Shown: positions 1 to 13,900 of the stretch, piece after piece
Layout: each line of letters opens with the position of its first letter
Numbering within the stretch: position 1 is the stretch's first letter
Notes under the pieces: generated by a model
The model's database searches: none
Told to the model about the DNA's origin: nothing
The model's input: the letters and a program-made list of their open reading frames with translations, nothing else
Assembly: GCF_003121295.1 (NCBI RefSeq)
Contig: NZ_PHNC01000016.1
Location: forward strand, 1 to 64,000
Origin: Streptomyces orinoci
GTDB lineage: Bacteria > Actinomycetota > Actinomycetes > Streptomycetales > Streptomycetaceae
Reading direction: 5' to 3'
DNA: 64,000 nt
Translations under genes and position numbers: made by a program

Positions 1-1
1 C

Positions 2-3000
2 TGGGAGGCGTTCGAACGTGCCCGGATCAACCCGCAGACCCTGCGCGGCACCGCGGCCGGCGTCTTCGTCGGCGCCAGCGCCCAGGGCTACGGCGCCGAC
101 GCCGACGACAGCGGCGACGGCTCCGAGGGCTACTTCCTCACCGGCAGCCAGACCTCGGTGATCTCCGGCCGGGTCTCCTACACCCTGGGCCTGGAGGGCC
201 CGGCGGTCACCGTGGACACCGCCTGCTCCTCCTCGCTGGTCGCCCTGCACCTGGCCGTACAGTCGCTGCGCAACGGCGAGTGCGAACTGGCCCTGGCCGG
301 CGGTGTGGCCGTGATGGCCACTCCCGGCGCCTTCGTCGAGTTCTCCCGCCAGCGCGGCCTGGCCGCGGACGGACGCTGCAAGGCCTTCTCCGCCACCGCG
401 GACGGCACCGGCTGGGGCGAAGGCGTCGGCCTCGTCCTGCTGGAACGGCTCTCCGACGCCCAGCGCAATGGACACCAGGTCCTCGGCCTGGTCCGCGGCT
501 CAGCGGTCAACCAGGACGGCGCCAGCAACGGCCTGAGCGCCCCCAACGGCCCGTCCCAGCAGCGCGTCATCCGCCAGGCCCTGGCCACCGCCGGGCTGAC
601 CGCCGACGAGATCGACGCCGTGGAGGCACACGGCACCGGCACCCGCCTCGGCGACCCCATCGAGGCCCAGGCACTGCTCGCCACCTACGGCCAGGAACAC
701 CCCGCCGACCGGCCCCTGTGGCTGGGCGCCGTCAAGTCCAACCTCGGCCACACCCAGGCAGCCTCCGGCATCGCCGGCGTGATCAAGATGGTGCAGGCCA
801 TGCGGCATGGCATCCTGCCGCGCACCCTGCATGTGGATGAGCCCACCCCCGAGGTGGACTGGTCCACGGGCGCCGTGCGACTGCTGACCGAGGCCCGCGA
901 CTGGCCGGACACCGGCCGCCCCCGCCGCTCGGCCGTCTCCTCCTTCGGGGTCAGCGGCACCAATGTCCACACCATTCTCGAACAGGCACCGCCCACCCCC
1001 GCCGAGCAGACCCCGGCGGACGCGCCCGCCCCGGGCCGCACCGGCACCGCCCTGCCCTGGGTGATCTCCGCCCGCTCCGAGACCGCCCTGCGGCAACAGG
1101 CCGCGCGACTGGCCGAGTTCCTCCAGGACCGCCCCGGCCTCGACCCCCAGGACATCGCCTACTCGCTGGCCGTCACCCGCTCCTGCTTCGAGCATCGGGC
1201 CGTCGTCACCGGCACCGGCCGGGAGGAAGTGCTCGCCGCGCTCACGGCGTTGGCCAACGGCAAGCCGGCCGCCAACGCCACCCTGGGCACGGTCTCCCCG
1301 CTGGGCGCCGCCCCCCTGGCCCTGCTGTTCACCGGCCAGGGCAGCCAACGGCCCGGCATGGGACGCGAACTCTACGAAACCCACCCCTCCTTCGCGGCCG
1401 CCTTCGACGAGGTCTGCGCCCACCTGGACGTCCACCTCGAACGCCCGCTGCATGAGGTGGTGTTCGGCAGCGAGCACCGTGGGCAGCTGGATGAGACGGC
1501 GTTTACTCAGGCGGCGTTGTTCGCGCTTGAGGTGGCGTTGTTCCGGTTGGTGGAGTCGTGGGGGGTGCGGCCGGACTTCCTGATCGGGCACTCGGTCGGG
1601 GAGATCGTCGCGGCTCATGTTGCCGGTGTGCTGTCGCTTGAGGATGCGGCGACGCTGGTGGCGGCTCGTGGGCGGTTGATGCAGGCTCTGCCGGCCGGTG
1701 GTGCCATGGCGGCCGTGGAGGCCACCGAGGCCGAGGTGGCGGAGTGGATTGCCGGGCGTGAGGCTGAGGTCGCGATCGCGGCGGTCAACGGCCCGTCGTC
1801 CGTGGTGGTTTCGGGCGACGAGGCGGCGGTTGAGGCGGTTGTCGCGCAGGCCCAGGAGCTGGGCCGGCGGGTACGCCGTCTGACCGTCAGCCATGCGTTC
1901 CATTCCCCCCGTATGGAGCCGATGCTGGAGGACTTCCGCGCGGTGCTCACCGGGCTGTCCTTCAACGCGCCGCAGATCCCGGTGGTTTCGAATGTCACCG
2001 GCACCCTGGCCACGGCCGACGAATTGTGCTCGCCGGACTACTGGGTGCGTCATGTCCGCCAGGCGGTCCGTTTCGCCGATGGCATGACCTACCTGTCCGG
2101 TCAGGGTGTTGGCAAGTTTCTGGAGCTGGGTCCGGACGGGATTCTCTCCGGCATGGGCCAGCAGTGCGTCAGCGACGACGCGGTATTCGCGTCCGTCCTG
2201 CGCAAGGACCGCCCGGAGGCCCAGACCCTCACCACGGCCATCGGCACCATGCACGCCCATGGCACCGACCTCGACTGGGAGGGCATCTTCGCGGGCCGCG
2301 CCGCCAAACGCGTGGACCTGCCCACCTATGCCTTCCAGCACCAGCGCTTCTGGCTGAACTCCGCGACGCCCACCGGAGACGTCAACCGCCTCGGCCAGTC
2401 CGCCACCGACCACCCGCTGCTGGGGGCGGCCATCTGGCTCCCGGAGTCCGACGGCCTGGTACTCACCGGATGGGTCTCCGCCCAGACGCACTCCTGGATC
2501 GCCGACCACACGGTGCTGGGCACCGTGCTCGTCCCGGGCACCGGACTGGTCGAGCTGGCCATTCACGCCGGCGACCGGGTCGGCTGCGCCACCGTTGACG
2601 AACTCACCCTGCAAAGCCCGCTCGTCCTCCCCGAACAGGGCGGACTCGCGCTGCGCGTCACCGTCGAGGCCATCGATGCCACCGGACGCCGCCCCGTGGC
2701 CATCCACTCCCGGCCGGACGACGCGGCCCCCGACGCCCCCTGGACCCGGCACGCCACCGGCTTCCTCCAGCAGGACGCCCCGGCCCCCTCGTTCGACCTG
2801 TCCGTCTGGCCGCCGCAGGGCGCCCAGCCGGTGGCCATTGACACCGCCTATGACCAGCTGGCCGCCGCCGGATTCGGCTATGGACCGGTCTTCCAGGGCA
2901 TGAAGTCCGCCTGGCGACTGGGTGATGAGATATTCGCCGAGGTCGCCCTCCCCGAGGGCACCGCCACCGATGGCTTCGGCCTGCACCCGGCCCTCTTCGA

Positions 3001-4905
3001 CGCCGCCCTGCACGCGGCCTCCCTGGCCGGGACCGAGGCCATCGACACCGGTCTGCCCTTCGCATGGACCGGGGTCACCCTCCACGCCACCGGGGCCTCC
3101 GCCCTGCGGGTGCGGCTCTCCTCCGGCCCGGCCGGCGGCCTGTCCATCGCCCTGGCCGACGGCACCGGCGCGCCGGTGGCCTCGGCCGAATCCCTGGTGT
3201 TCCGGCCGGTCACCGCCGAGCAGCTGACCGCCGGCGGCACAACCGACACGGACTCCCTGTTCCGCGTCGAGTGGACCCCGCTGCCCACCCCGGTCACCGG
3301 TACCGACACCGCCACCTGGGCGGTGCTCGGCGGGGACGACCATCTGCCGGCCGAACTCGACGGGGCCGCCCGCTACCCGGACCTCGCGGCACTGGCCACC
3401 GCACTGGACGCGGCCGCCCCCACGCCGAGGCTGGTCATCGCCCCGCTCACCGCTCCGGCGGACGGCACCCAGGACACCGCCGCCCAGGCCCACTCCGCCG
3501 CCCGGCACGCCCTCGCCATGGTGCGCGACTTCCTCGCCGACGAGCGGCTGCTCGACGCCCGCCTGGTCTTTCTGACCAGCGGCGCCATCGCCACCCGGGC
3601 CGGCGAGGACGTCCCCGGTCTGGCGCACGCCACCGTATGGGGCCTGGTGCGCTCCGCCCAGGCGGAGAACCCGGACCGTTTCCTGCTGCTCGACATGGAA
3701 CCGGGGAACCCGGCCGGCCTGGGCCGCGCCCTCGCCGCGGCCACCGGCTCCGGAGAACCCGAACTCGCCCTGCGCGCCGGTGAATTGAAGGCGCCGCGCC
3801 TGGCACGGGCGCACGCCCCCGCCGACCCGGCGAGCCAGACCTTCACCGCCGGTGACGGCACGGTGCTGGTCACCGGCGGCACCGGTGCCCTGGGCGCGCT
3901 CGTCGCCCGCCATCTGGTGACCCGGCACGGCGTAACGAACCTGCTCCTGACCAGCCGCCGCGGACTCCAGGCCGAAGGCGCCCGCGAGCTGGCCGCCGAG
4001 CTGTCCGGACTCGGCGCCGAGGTGGAGATTGCCGCCTGCGATGTCTCCGACCGCGACGCCCTGGCCGTGCTGCTGGCGGACCGCCCCCTGACCGCGGTCG
4101 TCCACATCGCCGGCGTCATCGACGACGGCGTCATCGCCTCCCTCACTCCCGAGCGCCTGGCGGCCGTACTGCGCCCCAAGGTGGACGCTGCCTGGCACCT
4201 CCACCAACTGACTCGCGACCGCGAACTGTCCGCCTTCGTCCTGTTCTCCTCGGCCGCCGGCGTCCTTGGCGGCCCCGGCCAGGGCAACTACGCAGCGGCC
4301 AATGTCTTCCTGGACGCCCTCGCCGCACACCGGCGCGCCCACGGCCTGGCCGCCACCTCGCTGGCCTGGGGCCTCTGGGAGCAGAACGGTGGCATGACCG
4401 CCGAACTGGCCGACACCGACGTCAACCGGATGAACCGGGCCGGCATCGAAGGACTGCCGGCCGAGCAGGGCCTGGCCCTGTTCGACGCCGGATCGGCGGC
4501 GGACGAGGCCCTGCTGGTGCCCATGCGGTTCGACCTCGCCGAGGCACGTGCCCGCGCCATCACGACCGGGGTGCCGCCGCTGCTGCGCGCACTCGTCCGC
4601 GTCCCGGCACGCCGCACCGCACGCTCCGGCGATGCGCCTTCCGGTGCCCTGGGCCAGCGGCTCGCCGGCCTCCCCGAGGCCGAACGGCACCCGGCCGTAC
4701 TCGAGTTGGTCCGCACCCATGTCGCGGCGGTACTCGGCCACGGCGGACCGGAGGCCATCGAACCGGGATGGGCGTTCAAGGAACTGGGCTTCGACTCGCT
4801 GACCGCCGTCGAACTGCGCAACCAGCTCTCCACGGCGGTGGGACTGCGCCTGCCCGCCACCCTGGTCTTCGACTACCCGACGCCTTTGGTGCTGACGGAC
4901 TTCCT
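2..4905 (+). other. PKS module A: KS(partial)-AT(malonyl)-DH-KR-ACP
   Basis: Roughly the first hundred KS residues lie outside the window; the KS active-site Cys codon is at 224. The AT runs about 1312-2350 with HAFH near 1891, DH about 2400-3230, KR about 3850-4560 and ACP about 4680-4905. The DH motif is [10 protein letters not shown] and the KR has VIDDG where the other modules have VLDDA, still retaining the Asp pair of B-type KRs, which favours an E double bond. Codon style changes abruptly inside the AT near 1490, from almost exclusively C/G-ending to many T- and TTG-containing codons. Confidence 0.93.
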
Positions 4906-7900
4906 GCTGGCCGAGGCCCTGGGCGCGGTCACCACCGCGGGCGCCGCGCCGGCCTCCCCGGCCGCCTCGCGCGCCGATGACGAACCCATCGCCATCGTGG
5001 GCATGGCCTGCCGCTACCCCGGCGGGGTCACCTCACCCGAGGACCTCTGGCGCCTGCTGGTCAACGGTGAGGACGCGGTCTCCGTCTTCCCGGCCGACCG
5101 TGGCTGGGCACCGGAAGACCAGTTTGTGGACGACTACCAGCTCAAGGGTGGATTCCTCTACGACGCCGCCGAGTTCGACCCCGCCTTCTTCGGGATCTCG
5201 CCGCGTGAGGCGCTGGCGATGGACCCGCAGCAGCGGCTGCTGTTGGAGGCGTCCTGGGAGGCGCTGGAGTCGGCGGGCATCGACCCGGCATCCCTGCGGG
5301 GCAGCCAGACCGGTGTCTTCGCGGGCGTGATGTACCACAACTACGCGGCCCGCCTGACCGAGGTGCCCGACGAGGTCGGCGGCTTCCTCGGCACCGGAAA
5401 CTCCAGCAGTGTGGTCTCCGGCCGGGTCTCCTACACCTTTGGCTTCGAGGGCCCCGCGGTGACCGTGGACACGGCGTGTTCCTCGTCGCTGGTCGCCCTG
5501 CATCTGGCCGGACAGGCGCTGCGTCGGGGCGAGTGCTCGCTGGCCCTGGCCGGCGGCGTCACGGTCATGCCGACGCCCGACACCTTTATCGACTTCGCCA
5601 TCCAGGGCGGACTCGCCCGCGACGGCCGCTGCAAGCCCTTCGCGGCCGCGGCGGACGGCACAGGCTGGTCCGAGGGAGTCGGCATCCTGCTGGTCGAGCG
5701 GCTGTCCGACGCGCTGCGCAATGGACACCGGGTGCTGGGCGTGGTGCGGGGTACGGCCATCAACCAGGACGGCGCCAGCAATGGCCTGACCGCCCCGAAC
5801 GGCCCCTCGCAGCAGCGTGTTATCCGCAGGGCGCTGGCCGAGGCCGGTCTGTCGGCGGCGGACGTGGACGCGGTGGAGGCACATGGCACGGGCACCACCC
5901 TCGGCGACCCGATCGAGGCCCAGGCGTTGCTGGCCACATATGGCCAGGAGCGGCCGGAGGAGCGGCCGTTGTGGCTCGGTGCCATCAAGTCCAACCTGGG
6001 TCACACCCAGGCGGCCGCCGGCGTGGCCGGTGTGATCAAGATGGTGCTGGCGATGCGGCACGGTGTGCTCCCGAAGACGCTGCATCTGGATGAGCCCACT
6101 CCGCATGTGGACTGGTCGGCGGGTGCGGTGGAGTTGCTGGCCGAGACGCGGGAGTGGCCGGAGGTGGGTCGTCCGCGGCGGGCCGCGGTGTCCTCGTTCG
6201 GTATCAGTGGCACCAATGCGCATGTGGTGCTGGAGCAGGCGCCGGAGGCGGCTATTACCGCTGCCGAGCCGGTTGTTGGTGCGGCTCCGGTGGCGTGGGT
6301 GGTGTCGGCGAAGTCGGAGGCGGGGGTTCGTTCCCAGGCTGAGCGGCTGCTGGCGTTCCTGGAGGAGCGTGCCGGCCTGTCGCCGGTGGATCTGGGCTAC
6401 TCGCTGGCGGTGGCACGGTCGCGGTTCGAGCACCGGGCCGTGGTCGTCGGCGCTGAGCGGGACGAACTGATCGCCGGGGTGCGCGCCTTGGCGTCCGGCG
6501 AGGTGTCGAGTGCCGTGGTCGGCGGCAGCGTGGCGCGTGGCCGGCTGGCGTTGTTGTTCACCGGGCAGGGCAGTCAGCGGGCCGGTATGGGCCGTGAGCT
6601 GTATGAGACCTTCCCGGTCTTCGCGGATGCGTTCAACGAGGTCTGCGCTCACCTGGACGAGCAGTTGGACCGTTCACTGAAGGACGTTGTCTTCGGGGAT
6701 GGGTCGTCTCTGTTGGATCAGACGGCGTTTACTCAGGCGGCGTTGTTCGCTCTGGAAGTTGCTCTGTTCCGGTTGGTGGAGTCGTGGGGGGTGCGGCCGG
6801 ACTTCCTGATCGGTCACTCGGTAGGCGAGATCGTCGCCGCGCATGTGTCGGGTGTGCTGTCGCTTGAGGATGCGGCAACCCTCGTCGCGGCCCGTGGCCG
6901 GTTGATGCAGGCCCTGCCGACCGGTGGTGCCATGGCAGCCGTCGAGGCCACCGAAGCCGAGGTCGCGGGATGGATTGCCGGCCGTGAGGCTGAGATCGCG
7001 ATCGCGGGGGTCAATGGCCCCTCCTCGGTGGTGGTTTCCGGTGGTGAGGCGGCTGTTGAGGCGGTTGTCGCCCAGGGGCAGGAGCTGGGCCGGCGAGTAC
7101 GCCGCCTGACCGTCAGCCATGCGTTCCACTCGCCGCGTATGGAGCCGATGCTGGAGGACTTCCGCAGCGCCATCGCGGAGCTGTCCTTCAACGCCCCGCA
7201 GACCCCGGTGGTTTCGAATGTCACCGGCACGCTGGCTACCGCCGAGGAGCTGTGCTCGCCGGACTACTGGGTGCGCCACGTCCGCCAGGCGGTCCGTTTC
7301 GCCGATGGCATGGCCTACCTATCCGGTCAGGGAGTTGACAAGTTCCTGGAGCTGGGCCCGGACGGGATCCTCTCCGGCATGGGCCAGCAGTCCGTATCCG
7401 AGGGCGCGGTGTTCGCGTCTGTCCTGCGCAAGGACCGGCCGGAGGCTCAGACCCTCACTACGGCCATCGGCACGATGCACGCCCATGGCACCGACCTTGA
7501 CTGGGAAGGTGTGTTCGCCGGCCGCGCCGCCAAGCGTGTGGAACTGCCCACCTACGCCTTCCAGCACCAGCACTTCTGGCTGGAAGGCGGCAAGGCCGCC
7601 GGTGACGCGTCCGGCCTCGGCCAGACGGTGACCGGACACCCGCTGCTCGGCGCGGTCGTGACCGTCCCCGCAACGGACACCGTGGTACTGACCGGCAGGC
7701 TCTCCACCGTCACCCACCCGTGGCTTGCCGACCACGCGGTGGCGGGCACGGTCATCCTGCCCGGAACCGCCCTGGTGGAGCTGGCGGTTCATGCCGGTGA
7801 CCAGGTGGGCTGCGACACCGTCGAGGAGTTGACGCTCCAGGCCCCGTTGGTCCTGCCGGAACGCGGTGGCGTCGCGGTACGGGTGACGGTCGAGGCCGAG

Positions 7901-10900
7901 GAACAGACCGGCCGGCACCGGATCGCTGTCTACTCCCGGCCGGCCGACGCCGAGCCGGACGCTGCCTGGACCGTCCACGCCACCGGTGCGCTCGTCAACG
8001 CCCCTGCCGCACCCGCTCTTTCCGGGCCGGCCGCCTGGCCGCCGCAGGGCGCCGACCCGATCGCCATCGACGGCTTCTATGAGGGGATGGCGGAGGCCGG
8101 GCTGTCCTATGGACCCGTTTTCCAGGGCCTGAAGTCGGCCTGGCGACTGGGCGATGAGGTGTTCGCCGAGGTGACCCTCCCCGAGGGCACCGCCACGGAC
8201 GGCTATGGTCTGCACCCCGCCCTGTTCGACGCTGCCCTGCACGCCATTGCCCTGGGCGGCTATGTCACCGACCCCGACCATGCTCATCTGCCGTTCTCCT
8301 GGAACGAGGTGGCTCTGCACGCCACCGGTGCGACCGAACTCCGGGTGCGGGTGATGCCTGCGGGCACCGACGCCGTGTCCCTGGAGATCGCCGATGGAGC
8401 CGGTGCGCCGGTCGCCACAGTCGGTGCGCTGATCGTCCGGCCGGCCTCCGACGAGGCGGCCTCCGCACGGATCGGCCACCGGGAGTCGGCCTTCCAGGTG
8501 GACTGGACCGCCCTGTCGCTGCCGGATGCCGAGCCGGGCCCGTTCTCCGTCCTGAACAGCCCCTCCGAGCTGGAACAGGCGGTAGGGGCGGAGGCCGTCT
8601 TTGTGCCGCTGGCGGCCGAGTTCCCCGCCTCCGAGCCGGTCTCCCGGATACACCGGGCTGTTCACCTCGCCCTGGAATGGGTGCAGGTTTTCACCGCGGA
8701 CGAGCGATTCGCCGATGCCCGACTGGTGTTCGTCACCAAGGGCGCCATGGCCACCGAGGCCGGTGAGGGAATCAGCGACCCGGTGCACTCCTCGGTATGG
8801 GGCCTGGTGCGCTCGGCGCAGTCCGAGTACCCGGACCGTTTCGTCCTGGTGGACACCGACGGAGACGGGCCGCTGGACGCCAAGAGACTGTGGCCGCTGG
8901 TTGTGTCCGGCGAGCCGGAGTTGGCCGTCCGCGGTGGTGTGGTGCGGGTGCCGCGTCTGGCGCGTGCTGCCCTTGCCGAGGGTGGCAACCCGTTTGCTGC
9001 CGGTGAGGGCACGGTGCTGGTGACGGGCGGTACGGGTGCCCTGGGCGCCCTGGTGGCCCGCCACTTGGTGGCCGAACACGGGGTGCGCAGCCTGTTGTTG
9101 ACCAGCCGCCGTGGGATGGAGGCCCAGGGCGCCACCGAGTTGGTGGCGGAGCTGTCGGAGCAGGGTGTCCAGGTGGAGGTCGCCGCCTGCGACGTGGCCG
9201 ACCGGGACGCGCTCTCAGCGCTGTTGGCGGGCCGTTCCCTGTCGGCAGTGGTGCACACCGCCGGGGTGCTGGACGACGCGACCATTGGCTCGCTGACCCC
9301 GGAGCGGCTGGACGCGGTGCTGCGCCCCAAGGCGGACGCCGCCTGGCATCTGCACGAGCTGACCCGCGACCGGGAACTCTCCGCCTTCGTCCTGTTCTCC
9401 TCGGCCGCCGGCGTCCTGGGCAGCCCGGGGCAGGGCAACTATGCCGCGGCCAACGCCTCGCTCGACGCCCTCGCCCTGTACCGGCGTTCGCTCGGCCTGC
9501 CCGCTGTCTCCCTTGCCTGGGGCGCCTGGGCGAGCGTCGGCGGCATGGCAGGTGAGCTCGGCGAGACCAATGAGGCGCGGATGAACCGCGCGGGCATCGC
9601 CGGTCTGTCGGCCGCCGAGGGCCTGTCGCTCTTCGACCTCGGATGCTCCGCCGAGCAGGCGCTGCTGGTGCCGATGCGCATCGACCTGGCCGGAATCCGG
9701 GCCGCGGCGGCGACGGCTGGTGTACCGCCGCTGCTGCGCGGACTCGTCCGCACCCCCCTGCGGCGTACCGCGCGTGCCACGACCATGGAGACCAGCGCCC
9801 TGGCACAGCGGCTCTCCGGCCTGACGGCCGAAGCCCGTCTGGGTGCGCTGCTGGAGATCGTCCGTACGCATGTGGCGTCCGTGCTCGGCCATGCCGGACC
9901 AGAGGCGATCGAGCCGGAGGCGGTCTTCAAGGAGCTGGGCTTCGACTCGCTGACCGCCGTCGAACTGCGCAACCAGCTCGCGGCCGCCACCGGTCTGCGC
10001 CTGCCTGCCACTCTGGTCTTCGACTACCCGAGCTCCACCGCGGTCGCGGAGTACCTGCTTGCCGAGGTGCTCGGGACCCAGCCGGAGGCCGGCGCCCCGG
10101 CGATGATGCGGCGCGCGGCGGATGACGATCCGGTCGTCATCGTGGGTATGGCCTGCCGCTACCCCGGCGGTGTCAACTCTCCCGACGACCTCTGGCGACT
10201 GCTCATGGCCGGTGGCGACGCCATCTCCGCCTTCCCGGCCGACCGCGGCTGGGACCTGGAGGGCATCTTCACCCCGGATCCGGACCGTCCGGAGGTCTCG
10301 TACCTCCCCGAGGGCGGATTCCTCCACGGGGCGGGCGACTTCGACCCGGTGTTCTTCGGGATCTCGCCGCGTGAGGCGCTGGCGATGGACCCGCAGCAGC
10401 GGTTGCTGCTGGAGGCGTCCTGGGAGGCGCTGGAGTCGGCGGGTATTGACCCGTCGTCGCTGCGGGGAAGCCAGACCGGTGTCTTCGCGGGCGTGATGTA
10501 CCACAACTACGCCTCCCGTCTGACCGAAGTCCCCGAAGAACTGGCCGGCTTCCTCGGCAACGGCAGCGCCAGCAGTGTGGTCTCCGGCCGGGTTTCCTAC
10601 ACCTTTGGCTTCGAGGGCCCCGCGGTGACCGTGGACACGGCGTGTTCCTCGTCGCTGGTCGCTCTGCAACTGGCCGCCCAGGCACTACAGCGGGGCGACT
10701 GCTCCCTGGCCCTGGTCGGCGGTGTGACGGTGATGCCGACGCCCGACACCTTCGCCAACTTCTCACTTCAGCGCGGTCTGGCCGTCGATGGCCGCTGCAA
10801 GCCCTTCGCGGCTGCCGCGGATGGCACGGGCTGGTCCGAGGGTGTGGGCATGCTGCTGGTGGAGCGGCTGTCGGATGCCCGGCGCAACGGGCACCAAGTG

Positions 10901-13900
10901 CTGGCAGTGGTGCGGGGTACGGCGGTCAATCAGGACGGTGCCAGCAACGGTCTGACCGCGCCGAATGGTCCTTCGCAGCAGCGTGTTATCCGCAGGGCGC
11001 TGGCCGAGGCCGGTCTGTCGGCGGCGGATGTGGACGCCGTGGAGGCGCACGGTACGGGTACGCGGCTGGGTGACCCGATCGAGGCGCAGGCGTTGCTGGC
11101 CACGTATGGCCAGGGGCGGTCGGAGGAACAGCCGTTGTGGCTGGGTTCGATCAAGTCCAACCTGGGTCACACTCAGGCGGCTGCGGGTGTGGCCGGTGTG
11201 ATCAAGATGGTGCTGGCGATGCGGCACGGCATCATGCCGAAGACGTTGCATGTGGATGCGCCGTCGCCTGAGGTGGACTGGTCGGCGGGTGCGGTGGAGT
11301 TGCTGACCGAGGCGCGGGAGTGGCCGGAGGTGGGTCGTCCGCGGCGGGCCGCGGTGTCCTCGTTCGGTATCAGTGGCACCAATGCGCATGTGGTGCTGGA
11401 GCAGGCGCCGGAGGCGGCTGTTGCTGCTGTGGAGCCGGTGGTTGACACGGTGTTGCCGTGGGTGGTGTCGGCGAAGTCGGAGGCGGGTGTTCGCTCTCAG
11501 GCGGAGCGGCTGGTGGCGTTCCTGGAGGAGCGTGCCGGCCTGTCGCCGGTGGATGTGGGCTACTCGTTGGCGGTTGCGCGGTCGCGGTTCGAGCACCGGG
11601 CGGTGGTCGTTGGTGCGGATCGTGACGAACTGCTCGCGGGTGTCCGGGCGTTGGCGGCCGGTGAGATATCTGGTGCTGTGACCATGGGCAGTGCGTCGCG
11701 TTCGAAGCTGGCGTTGTTGTTCACGGGGCAGGGCAGTCAGCGGGCCGGTATGGGCCGTGAGCTGTATGAGACCTTCCCGGTCTTCGCTGCCGCCTTCAAC
11801 GAGATCTGCGCTCACCTGGACGAGCGGCTGGGTCGTTCGCTGAAGGATGTCGTCTTCGGCGATGAGCCCTCTCTGCTGGATCAGACAGCGTTTACTCAGG
11901 CGGCGTTGTTCGCTCTGGAAGTTGCTCTGTTCCGGTTGGTGGAATCGTGGGGAGTGCGGCCGGACTTCCTGATCGGCCACTCGGTAGGCGAGATCGTCGC
12001 CGCGCATGTGTCGGGTGTGCTGTCGCTTGAGGATGCGGCAACCCTCGTCGCGGCCCGTGGCCGCTTGATGCAGGCCCTGCCGACCGGTGGTGCCATGGCA
12101 GCCGTCGAGGCCACCGAAGCCGAGGTCGCCGAGTGGATCGCCGGTCGCGAGGCTGAGGTTGCGATCGCGGCGGTCAACGGGCCGTCGTCCGTGGTGGTTT
12201 CGGGTGACGAGGATGCGGTTGAGGCGGTTGTCGCGCAGGCCCAGGAGCTGGGCCGGCGGGTGCGTCGCCTGACGGTGAGCCATGCGTTCCATTCGCCGCG
12301 TATGGAGCCGATGCTGGAGGACTTCCGTAGCGCTATCGCGGAGCTGTCCTTCAACGCTCCCTCGATCCCGGTGGTTTCGAATGTGACCGGCACCCTGGCT
12401 ACGGCCGAGGAGCTGTGCTCGCCGGACTACTGGGTGCGTCATGTCCGTCAGGCGGTCCGTTTTGCCGATGGCATGACGTACCTGTCGGGTCAGGGCGTGG
12501 CCAGGTTCCTGGAGCTGGGTCCGGACGGGATTCTCTCCGGCATGGGCCAGCAGTCCGTATCCGAGGGCGCGGTGTTCGCGTCCGTCCTGCGCAAGGACCG
12601 GCCGGAGGCTCAGACCTTCACCACGGCCATCGGCACGATGCACGCCCATGGCACCGACCTCGACTGGGACGGTGTGTTCGCGGGCCGAGCCGCCAAGCGC
12701 GTTGCCCTGCCCACCTACGCCTTCCAGCACCAGCGTTACTGGCTGGAGGCATCCGCCTCCGCCGGTGATGTGACCAGCTTGGGTCTGGGGTCTGCCGGTC
12801 ATGCCCTGCTGGGTGCGGCGGTGGAGCTTCCGGACAGTGGTGGGGTCGTTCTCACCGGGCGTCTGTCCGTCCAGGCCCAGCCATGGCTGGCCGAGCACGC
12901 GGTGATGGGTTCGGTCTTGCTGCCGGGCACCGGCCTGGTGGAGCTGGCGATTCACGCCGGCGACCAGGTGGGTTGCGGCTACCTGGAGGAGCTGATGCTC
13001 CAGGCGCCGCTCGTGCTGCCCGAGCACGGGGGACGTGCCGTGCGGGTCACTGTGGAGACCGAGGAAGGGACCGACCGAGGCCGCGTCGTCATCCACTCCC
13101 GCGCGGAGAGTCCTGACGAGCCGTGGACGCTGCATGCTGTCGGCGTGCTCACTGCCACGTCGGCGGCAACGGGGACCGACCTCACGGTCTGGCCGCCGGA
13201 GGGGGCCGAAGAGCTAGAGATCGGCGAGACCTTCTATGCCGGTCTCGCCGAGGCGGGGCTTTCGTATGGCCCGGTGTTCCAGGGCCTCAAGTCGGCCTGG
13301 CGGCTTGGCGATGAGGTCTTCGCGGAGGTGGCCCTGCCCGAGGACACGTCCATCGAGGGCTTCGCTCTGCACCCGGCCCTCCTTGACGCCGCGCTGCACG
13401 CCGTCTCCCTCGGCGAGTTCGTGGATCAGAACCAGGCTCACCTGCCCTTCTCCTGGAACGGCGTGACGTTGTACGCCACGGGCGCGTCGGCGCTGCGGGT
13501 CCGCCTGACCAAGGCCGGTGAACGCAATGCCGTGGCGCTTACGGTCGCGGATGCGAGCGGGGCGGCGGTCGCGCACGTCGATTCGCTGGTGCTGCGTCCG
13601 GCTGCGCCCGGGGAGACCTCCGAGGGCTCCGGTTGGGTCGGCGACTCCCTGTTCCGGGTGGATTGGGCCACCATGGCTATCCCAACGGTGACTCCGGGCA
13701 CCTCCGCCGTCCTCTCCGGCGCGTTCGACCTGAACCAAGCGGTTGGGGCGGAGGTGATCTACGTACCGCTGCTGTCGGCCCATGGCACACAGTCGTTGGC
13801 GGACGAGGCTCATCATGCGGTTGGCCGGGTGCTCGGTCTGGTGCAGCGGTTCCTTGATGATGAGCGGTTTGCCGGTTCGCGTTTGGTGTTTGTGACGCGG

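Noticed and set aside
500..4741. Very long open frames antisense to the PKS genes (here and, for example, 24431-27871 and 35260-38298 minus)
   Set aside because: They mirror strongly coding plus-strand PKS domains in very GC-rich DNA, where stop codons are rare in other frames. They have no recognisable family and no ribosome-binding site.
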